Positions 10,646 through 23,007 are shown, numbered from the stretch's first letter. The stretch: DNA of 64,000 nucleotides from Dactylonectria macrodidyma (GCA_020744425.1 JAGMUV010000006.1:1364001-1428000); one strand, 5' to 3'. The notes: generated by a model not told the origin, from the sequence alone. Numbers and translations: made by a program.

Positions 10646-12073
10646 CTATCGCGCAGTCTCTACTCCACGCCGCAACTCCATTCGTCCAGACTTGCAGGTC
10701 CGAGGAATCTTTGTCCTTGATCCTTCAGTTTCGTCCAGTACGGAAGAGCATGAAGCCTCCGATACGGAGCGTTTGAGAGACGTAAAGGTGGTGATGTTGC
10801 TTGCGAGGGATTGTTCATCATAATTTCCAAGGAAGTAGTCCATGAGCACAGTTGGGTCCTTCTCATCCTTTTGGTCGAGATAGACGTCGTGCTCCCAGCT
10901 TGACTCCAAGCCTTCCAAATATTTAGGTGATCGTTTGAGGAACTTCCATGACAAGGTGTCGTGTTGCATGGCGATATATAGTGAGTCAAGCTTGCCATTA
11001 GCGTCAACGACAGCACAGTGTTGCCGTATGAAGTTCCTGTCAAAGGGTCCATTGGCTAACCGAGGCTCGAGTTGTCGCAGCATTGGTAGACCTTGGAGCC
11101 TCTCGGCGTCGCAGAGCTTCGCCTGCAACGGCATCCACGAACGGCCATTTAGGAGCGACCCAAACGTCCTCGACACGGCTTCGGAGAACGATTGCGCATC
11201 GTCGCCCTCCACGGCTACCATACGATGAAGACCGCGAGAGAGGCACCTCGTGTATGCCGTAGTGTCCTTCTCGAAGGGGAAGGGCTGCTCCTTGGAAGGC
11301 ATTAGGGAGATGTGGACGGTCCAGGGTCTCGATGAAAGCGCCGATGAAGGGGACCGTGATGTGTTGAAAGAGGGCTCAAGTCGCCGCTGTTGTTCAGAGG
11401 GGGTGTGGGTGGAGAGCTGAAGGATGTCAAAGGATGAGTTAGTCGGAGCTGGATCCTGGGGAGGCGAGAGTAATAACTCTGAACTTTCAAGCTTCTCAAT
11501 TCTCTCCTCCAATATTTCGTCGCTGTCCAGCAACTCCAGCTGGCGGTTGCGTAGGTCTTCGACTTCTTTGCCAGCCTTAGCGATCTGTTGGCTCTGAGCC
11601 TGGTAAAGCTCCTCCAAATCTTTCATTCTCTTTTGCAACTGCTCGACCAACTGCCAAGCGGCATAGCTGTTCCGGTAAGAGCCTTTTATCTCGGAGAGGG
11701 CATCTTCCTTGCTCTTTTCGACGGTTTCTTCAAGATCGCTTATTCGACTCACGACGTCGGAGAGCCGATCATGGTCGGACCGGTTGGCGTTTTCTTCTAA
11801 GGCGTGGAGTCGTTGCTTGACAGTCTCGATCTCGGCCCTGTTCTTGCCGGGTGAAGGAGGGTCGGCGGATGTAATATGGAAGCACGACAGGTGACCGCAG
11901 TTACATGTGGCACCGGGTAGGGCTTTATTGTGGTCGAATCCCATGCAGCCACAGCGCTGTCCCTTGAGCTCCGGGATCATCATTATGTAGCGACATTGTC
12001 CTTTCGGCAGCTGAGTGTCATCGGCGTTCGGCGTCGACGCCGGCGGAGGTGAACGGGAGGGTGAAGGCGGCAT
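10646..12073 (-). CDS. Uncharacterised protein with Cys-rich N-terminus and coiled coil
   Basis: Single exon; 475 residues from the first ATG (12073). The frame continues upstream to 12172 but only from a non-ATG codon. Seen: a Pro/Ser-rich start, then a compact Cys/His cluster (QCRYIMM, QRCGCMGFDHNK, ATCNCGHLSCFH), which looks able to bind zinc. A coiled coil of about 140 residues follows (ETVKQRLHALEENANR through EERIEKLESSELLL). The C-terminal half is globular, rich in aromatic residues and charged, and includes GLHRMVAVEGDDAQSFSEAV and RNFIRQHCAVVDANGKLDSL. It ends in a basic tail with a possible nuclear signal (TKIPRTCKSGRMELRR). I do not recognise the family; similar Cys-cluster plus coiled-coil proteins seem to occur in other filamentous fungi, from memory only. 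Confidence 0.7.
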   Translation of the reverse strand: MPPSPSRSPPPASTPNADDTQLPKGQCRYIMMIPELKGQRCGCMGFDHNKALPGATCNCGHLSCFHITSADPPSPGKNRAEIETVKQRLHALEENANRSDHDRLSDVVSRISDLEETVEKSKEDALSEIKGSYRNSYAAWQLVEQLQKRMKDLEELYQAQSQQIAKAGKEVEDLRNRQLELLDSDEILEERIEKLESSELLLSPPQDPAPTNSSFDILQLSTHTPSEQQRRLEPSFNTSRSPSSALSSRPWTVHISLMPSKEQPFPFEKDTTAYTRCLSRGLHRMVAVEGDDAQSFSEAVSRTFGSLLNGRSWMPLQAKLCDAERLQGLPMLRQLEPRLANGPFDRNFIRQHCAVVDANGKLDSLYIAMQHDTLSWKFLKRSPKYLEGLESSWEHDVYLDQKDEKDPTVLMDYFLGNYDEQSLASNITTFTSLKRSVSEASCSSVLDETEGSRTKIPRTCKSGRMELRRGVETAR

Positions 12074-12717
12074 TGGGGTTCTTCGAACCGAGAGGACGAT
12101 AGACAACGGAGGTGAGATGTTTCGTCCATGGAAGGGTTGGCGGAGGCGGGAGGGAGATATGGGATGGAGCAAAGAGGATCCCGCTTGCGCTGGGGGGCAG
12201 GCGGGCGGCTCTAATCATAAGGCAGGGCGATGTCGAGATTCGTGCCCAGGATGCTGGGGTTTAGCGATTCCGGCCAACCGCGTTAGGAGGGTACGCGGTG
12301 GGGAGCTGGATGGAGGAGCTTGATGGAGCCGTTGACAGCGCGAGAAGATTGAGCGAAGAGTGAGAGAAGGGCCTAATTACATAGTGCTGGGTATCAGGAA
12401 CCACGGGAAGCGCGAGGGGGACCAAGGGGACGATGGGAACGTGGAGGGGGTCGGAAAAGGTAGCGCAAAGGTAGCGGGCTAGCGGGCAGGAAAGGAGGGA
12501 TCCACTGCTGCGACGTTATCATCCGCTCTCGCCATCGACATCCACAGGCAACCCACGAATCCCAGCGACCTAGACCGGTTGCGCCCGCAGGCTGGCAGAT
12601 GGCATCACGGCTCCCACGTCCAGACCCGCAGGGCCATGGCACCACAAGCACCACAGGCGACGGGGAGGGTGGGGGGACGCGCGAGGGAGGTGTGCTTTGG
12701 TAGGGAGGGCAGCGAGG

Positions 12718-12784
12718 CCCACGGGTAGCCCACGGGAGGTCCCACGATTAGGCCCACGGGTACGCTTGGATAGCCCGCGGGAGG
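12718..12784. repeat. Imperfect CCCACGGG direct repeats
   Basis: Three copies of CCCACGGG plus the variants CCCACGATT and CCCGCGGG occur within about 65 bp, spaced irregularly. Confidence 0.6.
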
Positions 12785-13483
12785 GGCCCAAAAGGAACCA
12801 AGGGGAGACCAGGAACCCGCGGGACCCTGATAGCAGCGCCAGTCTGATTTGCTGGAAGGGGGGGGTGGAGGGGGTGGCGAGTGTGAGACGGAAAGGCGAC
12901 GCTTCTGCATTTTGTGCTCTGTTGATGCTGATGCTGCGTGCTGAGGTAGGAGTACGATGTGTGATATGCGGGTAGGCAGGTAGGGTAGGGGAGATAGATA
13001 GGCACTGTACTACGCATGCTCTGTGCTTTTTGTTGCTGGTATCGGTGGGTAAGGTTGGGTGCACGCACATCCTCTATGCAGCACTGCAGCTGGTTGTCTT
13101 GCGTGCTTGCTTTGTCCTGTGGGTGGACCGGCGGAAAATCAGCACCTCTCATGTACAGTACCCGACTGGCGCTCCCGTCTCAGCGCAGGCAACTGAGTGG
13201 CCAGCACAATCATTAAGTGGCCAAAACAGTGGACAACACCAAGAAAAAAGTGCACCGCCATCTCAGACAAAAATTTTTCCCTCGGCTTGTGCCTACTCCG
13301 TACTTTTTGTACTATGTAGCTGATAGGTTGGGGGCGCGGTTGGGGGCGGCGGGCTGGCGGGTTCACGGGCGCAGCGGGCGCAAGGGGCGGTCCCGGAGCC
13401 AGACCTGCCAGGGTTTGGACGCTCATGCTTGCCCGCAGCCTGTCCATGCTTGCGATAGTTGATCGTGCCCAGCAGGGCGCTGT

Positions 13484-13570
13484 TGATTGATTGATTGATT
13501 GACTGGCGGATGGTGAATGGTGCAGGGTGCATGGCGAATGGTACAAAGTACGTGGTACATGGCGAATGGT
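13484..13570. repeat. TGAT tetranucleotide run and ATGGCGAATGGT repeats
   Basis: A (TGAT)n run of about 18 bp is followed by GGTGAATGGT and two copies of ATGGCGAATGGT (from 13531 and 13559). It looks like a decaying microsatellite or minisatellite. Confidence 0.6.
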
Positions 13571-14830
13571 GATGCGGCAATGGTGTTGAGCCATGGGACC
13601 CGACTTGGCCAGCTGCTTTGAGACAAGAGACGACATTTGCGGGCACACGTCTACGGGCCGCCAGCTGATTAGCAGCAGCAGCCACTATCAAGCTCCGTCC
13701 TCCTCCGCATGTCCCCAGTCTCCCCTCACCATCCATCATTATCCATCACCCAGCATCCATCACCCAACACCCAGCTTGCTAGCATCCACATAATTACTGG
13801 CCACCCCCACACCCTCATCACAACTTTCTCCAACACGCCCAGTGCCAAGAGTGCGCCCTCACACACTGTCACTGTCACTCCCTCGCCGCTTCGGTTCTTG
13901 CGGTCCTGTCCCCTTACCATCGCGCGCGCTGATTGACGGGAGATAGACCCTGTCAGGCTGTCACACCCTCCTCCGTTGTCTCCTTTAGCTCCTCTGGTTC
14001 CCTATCTCTCCTGTCTGTTGCCTCTCTCTCCCACGTCCGTACTTCGTAGGTTGTCACTCCCGAGTCCCCCCTGGCCCCATCTGGGTCTTGCTCGCAGAGC
14101 GTTGGCGGCGTTTTCTCGGTCCACACATTTTTACTGTCCGTCTTTGTCACCCGGTACGTAATAAGGCAAAATAGCTGTTCGTAGCCCTCGGAACCCCGAC
14201 AACCCCATCGACTCAATGCTGGGGCATATCCAGTTTTATTTTTCCAAGCTACACCGTAACAAGGCCCCTGTCAAGATTACTGGGGGAGGCGGCCTCCTGA
14301 CGACAAAGAGGCTTTTAGTTGCGTCCATATCTTGGTGTTTCACAGGCTGCCCAACTCATCCTATCGCTCGCCCAGCCCTCGAGGACGATAGCCGCGAGGT
14401 GAGACCAGACATCTGGGTGCCTGTGCATTGGTTTGTAGTGAACATGGGTGTTGTCCCTGCATGACTTATCATACCTACCTCGCCCGCTATCTCCAAAACC
14501 AGGGCGCAGCACCTGGTCTTGTTCGCAGCAACGAGCGGTATGTGGGCGTGTGGGAGCAACCCAGCTTGCCAGGCCAGTCATGTTGCCAGTCAGGCTCTGT
14601 GTGCGAGCACTTTGTTTGCGCGTGGAGTCGCGGTGGACACGGAGAGCGTGGGACCCTGGCCCATCCCTACTTCATAGGCCACACGCACAACGTCACGACC
14701 ACCCATCCATCCATCAAGGTGGCATTGAGCGAGTTGGCGGGAGATGCTGTGACTGACTCTGTGACTCCCAGCGCCGAGGTGGACTCAGGATTCTGAGGGC
14801 CTTCGTGCAAGGCCCACCAAGCCAATGTCA

Positions 14831-14900
14831 ACCCAACAAGGGCCAACGATGGCCAACAAGGGCCAACGATGGCCAACAATGGCCAACAAGAGCCAGCAAG
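14831..14900. repeat. Decamer minisatellite, seven units of GGCCAACRAN
   Basis: Seven consecutive 10-bp units follow the pattern GGCCAACAAG / GGCCAACGAT, with the first (ACCCAACAAG) and last (AGCCAGCAAG) diverged. The period is exactly ten, so no reading frame is preserved. Confidence 0.9.
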
Positions 14901-15031
14901 GGCTTGCGTCAACCACGTGCAATCAATCCGATAACGGGGACCCAGTTTAACGGCGTCGTGTCGCAATTCTCATGCAATCGGGCGGAGCTGCCGCAGTTCT
15001 GCCGCAAACTTTCAACACCCGTTTAGCCATC

Positions 15032-15894
15032 ATGGGTTCTTTCGGGGCCACTGTTGCCTCGCTGCTCGAAACCTACACCAAATGTTTATCTCTACTCAAA
15101 GGCTTTGCGAGAAGCGGTGACCTGGATAGCTCGTCATCCGAGCTCCAATCAAGCCTTGGAAGTTCTCTGCGCTCGGACCGAGCTAGAGTTCGTCGAGCTT
15201 ACTCGACCCGGCTCTCACAGAATGGACGTCGGCTGGAGAAAGGCGACGGTGAGTCGTCTCTACGTGTCTTTGCCATGCCACGTCGGATGTGGATCTAAAT
15301 GAACACCCAGCTGCATCACGGTCGGCATTAAGACGAGTTGCGAAGAGGCTCACGGCGGCGCTCGGCGAAGTTGTCAGCCGCGTTGGCGGGCAGCGGTCTC
15401 CAACAGTCGACTACAACTCGTTACTGGCTCTGTCAAAGGGATCAAGTTTGGATGCAGTCCGTACCATCAACGACTTATCGAGTCGGGTCAGCTCAAAGAC
15501 AAGCTCTGTCAGCTCACAACGTAGTACGGTGAGTAGAGGGAGGCCGAGGTCCACGCACCATCATCAGCAATCTGAAGGTCGTGCAAGGCAGAGCATGTCT
15601 AAAGGAGGGCGTCGTTCTAAGTCGGAGAGAAGCAAGAGCAAGCAACCAGCGAGCCAGCCATCACGCCAACCTCTTCGACAGTCTTCTCGGAACCATCGTG
15701 TCATGACAGCCTCTAAGAACGAAAACCGAATCTCAATATTGACCATGTCCTCTGACAGCACCAAACTTGGTGAAATCAGACGGCGGCAATCCAGGCAAGG
15801 ACTAGGGGGAAGAGCCACATATCCGATGCACTTGTATCCTCACGAGGAAGAAAAAGGGCGGAAGAAATGGTGGAAACTTTTCGGGAGCGGGTGA
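15032..15894 (+). CDS. Uncharacterised Ser/Arg-rich basic protein
   Basis: Two exons (15032-15248, 15311-15894) joined by a 63-bp GTGAGT..CAG intron give 266 residues. The N-terminus is a compact, probably helical segment (GATVASLLETYTKCLSLLKG). After the splice comes LRRVAKRLTAALGEVVSRVGG and then a long Ser/Arg/Gln-rich disordered region. The C-terminus has a motif-like end (EEEKGRKKWWKLFGSG). The ATG at 15032 has the helix immediately behind it. The phase-1 splice restores the frame exactly and the unspliced frame stops soon after the donor, which supports a real intron. I do not recognise a named domain; similar N-terminal helices occur in hypothetical fungal proteins (memory only). Confidence 0.65.
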
Positions 15895-16294
15895 CACCAA
15901 GAAAATACCACCAGTCATGATTGACACTACTTACCTACTGTCTGTAATGAATGATGAGCCTTCATGCCACTCAGCTCAAAGACCGTGCGAAGTAATATCG
16001 CATCAACAGATCTCGCACTGTACATGCTGCCATACCACAAACCGAATTGATAGCCCCGCAAACCAAAAATCCACCAGCCATGCCCCGCCAACACGTTACC
16101 ACGAATTAACTGTGTGAAGACATACGACCAGCGACATCACCATCATCACCACCAGACGTATCTACCCAAAGCCGGGCCCAGACGGTCACGACACCGACTA
16201 CAGATAGCATCAGTAGTGTCGTCCATCCGCATCGCCCTATCCCCACCATTCGCGCCGGCTCTCCTGGACATGAATCGGTCCTCGTAGCGCCATC
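15895..16294. other. Intergenic, upstream of SRP72
   Basis: 400 bp holding the 3' flank of the basic-protein gene and the SRP72 promoter and leader. A CATCACCATCATCACCACC stretch is the only low-complexity element seen. Confidence 0.5.
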
Positions 16295-18288
16295 ATGCCT
16301 CAAGACCCTGCCGCCACCCTCAGCACCTTGCTGCGGGCATCCTCCATCCAAGACCATGATGAGATCCTCAAGGCTGCCGACGCCGCTATCAAGGCAAATA
16401 AGACCGATATAGCAAGCCAGCACACCCGCATCGTCGCCCTCCTCAAGCTCGACCGCTTCGACGATGCCCTGCGCGCCATCACCGCGGGTGGCACCAAGCT
16501 CAACGCACTATGTGCCCTCGAGGAAGCATATGCGCTCTATAAGACGGGCAAGCTCGATGACGCAACTGCTGTCCTAAAGGCTTCTGGGCTTGGGAAGAGG
16601 AGCTTCAGTCATGTAGCTGCTCAGGTCGCATATCGCTCTGAGCGTTTCGACGATTCTCGCGCCATTTACAGCCGTCTCCTCGACGTTGACGACGCCGCCG
16701 ATGACGAGGAAAACGATCTCAGCATCAACATCCGCGCGGTTTCTGCACAGTCCGAATGGTTAGGATACTCGTTCTTGGCCCCCTCGCATATCCAAGACTC
16801 CGACGGTTTCGAGGTGTGCTATAATGCTGCCTGCGCCTGCATCGCCCGTGGTTCTTTCGACGACGCCGCCAACTTATTGCAACGCGCCATCAGACTATGC
16901 GACGCCTCTGACGACTTGACTCAGGAGGACAAGGAAGCGGAGATGCGACCCATTCTGGCTCAGCAGGCATACGTCCATGCTAGGACGGACAAGCTTAAGG
17001 AGTCGCTCGACATGTACAAATCGCTAGCCCAAGCAGAGTGCGTACTCCCCAATTGCCCCATTCCCTTCCAATCCAACACTAAATTTTGTCGTAATTCAGA
17101 GATGACGACCCAGACCTCACAGTCATAGCTCAAAACAACCTCCTAGCAATCGAACCCACGGCTGAGAATCCCTACTTGCTAGAAAAGGAGTTTGCGAAGT
17201 TGACAGCCCACCACAAAGTTTCCAAGCTTTTCAGCCATCAGTCAAGTATCCTCCGCCGCAACAATCTGGTTGTCAGTCTCCAGGCATCTAAAGCTGCTGG
17301 TGTCAAGTCTCGAACCGCGGCTCTGATCAATCAGGCGGAGCATCCAACCACCGCTGCCGACATCAGCATCCTCTCTGTCCTCAATGCAGCCGCCAGTGCC
17401 GAAGGAACCACTGGGAAGGAGCTAATTCAAAAACTTGAAGCCTTAGCGAAGAAGAGACCCAACGACATCGGTCTTGTCCTAACCATCGTCCAAATACAAC
17501 TTAGCAATGGCAACATTGGCTCAGCCCGATACATTTTGGAATCTTTCTTGGCACGTCTCGAGAAGGTCGAGACACCGAAAGCTCAGGATGCTCGGTTTTC
17601 CCCTGGACTTGTCGCCCTGGTTGTTGCCCTGAACCGAGCGCAAGAACGAGAGTCGTGTGCTAAGGCAGAGCTTGTCAAGGCTGCCGCTTACTGGCAGACT
17701 CGCCCCTCAAGCTCTGCTTCGTCGCTTCTTGAGGCTGCTGGCATTGAGCTTATGAAGTCATCAGACCCTCAAGACCTGCAACTAGCCGGCGCTACCTTCC
17801 AGAAGTTGCTCGGCGAGCAACAAGACTCAGACATCGCTACCGCTGGCTTGGTCGCATCTCTCGCCGCCTCAAACCCATCAGCCGCCCAGCACCATCTCTC
17901 TAAACTCCCCTCAGTTGAGGCCTTGGTTGAAGGTGTCGACGTGACCGCGCTCCTCGAGGCAGGCGTGGTGACTGCGGTTAAGCCAGTGCAGACCAACAAG
18001 CGATCTGCCCCGCAGGATTCCAGCGACAAGCCCAACAAACGGCGCAGAAAGATTCGGCTGCCCAAAAGCTACGTACCAGGCACGAAACCCGACCCGGAGC
18101 GTTGGCTTCCCTTGCGGGATCGGTCCTCGTACCGTCCCAAAGGAAAGAAGGGGAAGAAGAAGGCTGGCGAAACCCAGGGCGGCATTGTCAAGGAGGAGGA
18201 AACACTGGGACTGGTTGGAGGAGGAGGCGTCAAGGTGGAAAAGGCACCTCCATCAAGCTCCAAGAAGAAAAAGAAGGGCAAGAAATAG
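16295..18288 (+). CDS. srp72: Signal recognition particle subunit SRP72
   Basis: Two exons (16295-17037, 17100-18288) give 643 residues. SRP72 binds SRP68 and 7SL RNA in the signal recognition particle, which targets secretory and membrane proteins to the ER. Seen: TPR-like helices across the first two thirds (LKAADAAIKANKTDIASQHT, LCALEEAYALYKTGKLDDAT, GFEVCYNAACACIARGSFDD, QNNLLAIEPTAENPYLLEKE). Near the C-terminus is the diagnostic RNA-binding region (KRRRKIRLPKSYVPGTKPDP followed by ERWLPLRDRSSYRPKGKKGK). The tail ends in poly-lysine. The 62-bp intron uses a GTGCGT donor and ATTCAG acceptor and restores AEDDDPDLTVIAQNNLLA. The length is normal for the family. Confidence 0.95.
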
Positions 18289-18805
18289 GGCTTCAAGTGC
18301 CTAGCAGCTCCGCGCTAAGTCGTCATCGTGCCGACGAAGAGATATAACAAAGCAGACGGGGACTTCAATGTGTCTACTATGGGAGACTACTTCCAGCGAA
18401 ATACAATACCTAGTCCCATCTTGCACACGGCACAAGTACGCTTCAAATTGTAGCAAACGGTGAGGCAAAATGACGGTGATAAGAATTCTACGCTTACTTT
18501 TTTGTGCTCCGCCAAGCTCATGAGGTTCCTCCTCAAGAGACCAAAATAAGGGAATAGGAGCCAAGGGCGACTGGAAAGAAATCTAGATACATGTCCTCGT
18601 TGAGCCGACCCAAATGGCCAGTATCTCGTGGGAAACCCCTGCACAGCCGGAGCCTTATCACCACTCATAGCGGCCTCTGTTCCTTTTTCATCCCTAACAG
18701 AACCAACCATGCCAAAAAATGCTCTTGCTCTTTCGTGTTGCGATCCATTCCCAACAACGCTAAATGACACACAAATATATGACCACAAAAACACTCTCCT
18801 AGACA
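18289..18805. other. Convergent intergenic, SRP72 / Arf GEF
   Basis: 517 bp between the 3' ends of two convergent genes. Expected to hold both 3' UTRs; no other feature seen. Confidence 0.5.
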
Positions 18806-21800
18806 TCATGCGTTTACTGCCTGGACGGGGCGGTTGGGCAGCTGCTCTAGATCTTGGAGCGATTCTTCATCCGAGTCGCGGCTCTCGGGTTCGTCTCGTT
18901 TGCCGCTGCGTCCCCTTTCGTTATCACTATCATCCACTTCTTCGTCCGTCTCTGTTTCAATGGGAGGCAGTGGGCTCCTACGGCCGTCTGAGAAGCTCAC
19001 GGCGACCTCACTCTCTGTATCCGAGGGGATCGTCAATCTGCCACCAGCCGAGGCGCTTCTAGCTGCCTGCGCAGAAGAGTATTTCCTGTGAAGTTCCCGG
19101 AAGCTTCGGGCTGTAGCGGTGCTAGCGCTAGCCGCCGATTCTCGACGTTCTTTCGGCTCAATAGGCATGCCTACCACAGAGTAAAAGTCATCCTCACTTA
19201 AGGCGGGAGAAAGTGGAGGTTGCTCCTGTTGCTGCGCCTGGTTTCGAGCGCGGATCTTTTCATCCTGTGACATGTTTTGCAGTTCGCTGCCAAAATGGAT
19301 GACAGAAGCCTTCTTCCCGTGAACCACGAAACTGCCTGTTCCTCTTGCAAGCATCGTCTCTCGTCCTTCTTCTTCTCCAACGCCGTTCGAGGCTACCTCC
19401 TTGCCCTTCCTACTATTTCGGTGGTGCGAGAGATGCCCGGCGCCCTCCCTAAGGGTCCGCTGAAGACTTCGTCGAATCTTGCTTCGATCAAGTTTATCCT
19501 TGTCGATGGAGGCGCCACGATCGCCACCATCCGGTGCTGTTGAAGTCGTCGGCTTATCAGAGGGGTCTCTGCTTGGCCTTGATTCTAAGAGGCCAGCCTG
19601 CTCAAGTAGAATCCGTTCTTCGGCATCGGGATCATCAGGGCGTCTATCATCGGTCCTCTCCGAAGCTTTTCCGGATCCCTCCTCTGTAGGGGACATTGGT
19701 TGGGCCTGAGGAGCGGAGGTCACGGATTGCACAGGAGATGCTGCAATGCTTGAGATTGACCCATGTCGCGTGCTTGCAGCATCATGTCTTGCAAAAGAGA
19801 GGTCCCTTGCGCTATGCCGATGTCGCGTGGCGCTTTGGGGCGGTGTCTGGAAGACTTGATCAAGAGGTGAGTCGAGATCTGTCCTCGGCTCGGAGGAGCT
19901 TGGAACGAGTGCTGACTGGGGCTCCGTTGGGGTTCGGGGGGTGGTATCTGTTCCAGAGTGGTGTGTAGATCTAGATCCTCTGCGGGTATGGACTGCGCGA
20001 GGTGTTGGGGATCCCGTCCTGTGGGAATGTCGGTTCGATTGCTGCTTGGTAGGCGTGTAATTCGCGCTCGCAGTAGGATGCTCGTCCTCAAGATCTTGAA
20101 CCAAGATATCCCGATGACACTTCTCCTTCCAGATACCCATGCGTGCCCACTTCAGTTGTGTCGAGATCCGTGAGGACGCCACTATTAGCTGTTCTCGGGT
20201 CTTTGGCTGAATGGGTGCCAATATCTGGAGGTGACGAGCATTTCTGAGCTGGTCATCCAACTGCTTCTGGCACTCCTGCAGCTTTTCCTCGGCCTCGGCA
20301 ATTTTCGCTTGCATCACATCTCGTCGCGCGACTGAGATGTCTTCGGCCATCTTGTGATCGATCCGACTTCGAGCAATAGACACAAGTCCCGTTGGAGTTT
20401 GCACCAGCTGAGTGGCATCGGAACTATCGAGGCGCCTCATTCCGCGCCGACTTTGTCCATCATAACTTCCACCAACGACACCGCGCATCCTGACACCTGT
20501 GGTGCTGAAGGCAGCGGCGTAGTTCAGCTTAGCGAGCCAGTCGTTCAGCTCCTCTTCGTTGTCGGCTAACAGAACCTCATCGAGATTGCCTTGCCGCACG
20601 TAGACGAAGGCATTCTTGTGCTTCTTGTAGGTCGTATCGAGGAGAGCCACAGCACCATGAGTAGACATGAGCGCATCCGGCTTGAATTCTTCCAGGGGCG
20701 GGTTGAATATCAGAGGGATTCCATCATGGCCAGCTTTGATATGGCTCTCGTATTGGTGCATGAGAGACTTGACCCAACTTGTGTTCCGGAAAAAGTAGAG
20801 CTGGGCACCGGTAAGGATAGCGCCCCATTCTTGCCATGGTGAGCGTGTTTTTCGTTTCTTGATGTCCTTCCTCCACAGGAGCCCAACCTTGGTGACTTTG
20901 ATATCCACGATTCCAGGGTGGGCCTCCTGGGGGTTGATAGCGGTCTGCTCTGACATGAAGGCATCCGGGCGGGATCTGGCGGACACGATTTGCAAAACAC
21001 CAGTCCTGAAGAATGTCTTTTGCAAGTCCTTAAGGTCTAAGCGGCTCGCGGAACCCATGTAGTTGTAGTGATCTTCAAGATTCATGTCCTCTTTCAGATT
21101 CGGGCGTAAAGCATCCAAGCTTCCGTCTATGATCAGAGTGTATGGGTCAATCGGCTCTTTGGTTGCTCTTCTAGCAGGGTCGTTGGCATTGGCGGATAAA
21201 ATGGCCGGTTTACGCCTAGACTTGTGAGAAGCAAAGCGGTCGCTGCCGAGATCGAAGTCGTCCTCAACATGAATAAATGGGGTATATGTGATGTTATCGT
21301 AAAAGCACTCTAGGATGTCGTCGAAGATGCCCTCGCCTCGCGTGTTCTTCAAGTAGTCCGGCTTTTGCATCTTGTGCTTGTTGTTTTTATTGAAGACGTC
21401 AGTGTGTAGGATGAGAAGAGAAAAGGCAATAAAGTATGCTTGATCTGGGGATGCGTATATGCCAGGATTGCACTCGTGGTAGCGATTCGCGAATGCCTGG
21501 AGGAAACGGTCGATCTGCTGCGTCTCTTTGGGGAGCTCGGCTTCCATCAAAAGCTTGCGGATAGCCATATCCATCGGATCACCAAAGAAGCTAAAACTTC
21601 GCATGTAACTCCTGAGCACCGATGTCATAAAAGAATCTGCACTTTTTGACAGTGTGGCGGCGATTATTCCTCGGCTAGCAACTTCCTCGACACGCGTGAG
21701 ATACTTGGCAGCACTCTCATCTTCACGGCGATCTGGTAAGGTGATCGACTCCCTAGCGATCTGGAGCGAATTATTCTTGGATCCAATTGAGCCTGGGGTG

Positions 21801-23007
21801 GTAGGGGTTAATGTCCCCTGCCTGCTCAATTCAGAGTTCTGCCGCAACCGGCTCAGCCCGAACAGATCGCCGAAACTCTTTCGACCAGTGGAGGAAGACG
21901 TCCGAGTTGTTGGAGGAAGAAGGTGGTCATCTGTCGAGTCTCGGCCCATGGAGCTCATAGTCGATGACCTCCCCCTTAAGAGATTCGCTCTGGTTGGGGA
22001 GGAGGCCCCTGAATGAGATCCTCCAGGGGCAAACAAGGCCGCGGCCGGTGACTGGTGGGGTCTCGGGGCATGTTCGCTTCTCACTGTGCCAACAAACTCC
22101 CCCGTGTTCGCAGATGAAGGCCGCGGAGCAGATGAAATGCCTAGTGATTGCGACGACGAGATGGCCGATGGCTTATTCTTTTGTTGTTGAAGATGCGCGA
22201 GGGGAAACAGGGGTTCCGGGTTCTTCTTTGTCCGTCGCAATTTGAAGAATGGAGTAGTGGGCTTTTTGGGGGTCGAATTGGGGCTCTGGTGTGATTGGCG
22301 ATCATTGGAGCTGGCGTCGGACCTCGAAGACTCGGATTGTCGGTTTGTGGGTGGTGTGAGAACAGTGCCGTTGGGGCTACTATGGGCGACATGGGTGGAT
22401 GGGCGAGGGGATTCTGGTTCTTCAAGGGTGGCGAGCGAGGGTCGATTTCTGTCATCGGCGAATGATTTCCTGAGCGTCTTCCTGGGCGCGGGACGGCTGG
22501 GTACCACCTCATCCCGGGGGATGTCGGTGGAGCGGCGGAACTTGGAAGCCAAGCTTATGCGGGAGGTCTTCTTTCGGGGACCATTGAAGTCATTTGTGGG
22601 AGCGGTAGTGATAATCTCGGGGGCTGTTGATGATGTCAGCAGACTACATGGATGATGCGCAGGGCGATGTGCGGAGGGGGTGAGGTACGTCGAGGGATCG
22701 GAGGAGGCTTCTCGGCCTGCTGCTTGGCTCGGAGTGACAGCTGGGAATCGGAGGCATTGCGGAACCTCAGGACGGAAAAGCGACGATGTTTGCTGGTCTC
22801 ATCCTGGATGGGGGGGGATTCGGGGCGGCTGATGGTAGATTCGCGTGTGGGCTGGCGGGCGACAGTCTCACCCTCGTTGTCGCTGACAAGGTCGGGCAGC
22901 GGGAGGGCCGGCGGCGCGTCCATGGTAGGGGAGCTGGGCGCGAAGAGGGTATGGCGGCGCATGTCGGTCTCACTGGCCATAATGCCACGACGGCGAAGAA
23001 AGGGCAT
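18806..23007 (-). CDS. Sec7-PH guanine nucleotide exchange factor for Arf GTPases
   Basis: Two exons (23007-22689, 22623-18806) give about 1,378 residues. The Sec7 domain lies at roughly 400-565: it has the glutamic-finger motif LPKETQQIDRFLQAFANRYH (Glu near 473) and AYFIAFSLLILHTDVFNKNN. A PH domain follows at about 680-812 (VTKVGLLWRKDIKKRKTRSP ... WGAILTGAQLYFFRNTSWVK), then a coiled coil (AKIAEAEEKLQECQKQLDDQ). Both termini are long, Ser/Pro-rich and disordered. This Sec7-then-PH order matches fungal relatives of yeast Syt1 and animal EFA6, which activate Arf at the Golgi or plasma membrane. The 65-bp intron joins PPPIPR to PPEIITTAPT in phase 1 with a GTACCT donor. The start could also be the Met at 22980. 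Confidence 0.88.

Larger units (their letters stand above)
12074..15031. other. Long intergenic region rich in simple and tandem repeats
   Basis: Nearly 3 kb between divergently oriented genes. It holds imperfect CCCACGGG repeats (12718-12784), a (TGAT)n run and ATGGCGAATGGT repeats (13484-13570), CCATCA-rich sequence (about 13725-13775) and a perfectly phased decamer array (14831-14900). The many open frames here overlap on both strands with skewed composition and look non-coding. Confidence 0.55.

Noticed and set aside
12394..14796. Numerous overlapping frames of 60-170 codons on both strands
   Set aside because: They arise in repeat-rich, biased DNA, overlap one another in all frames and show Pro/His/Ser skew without domains.
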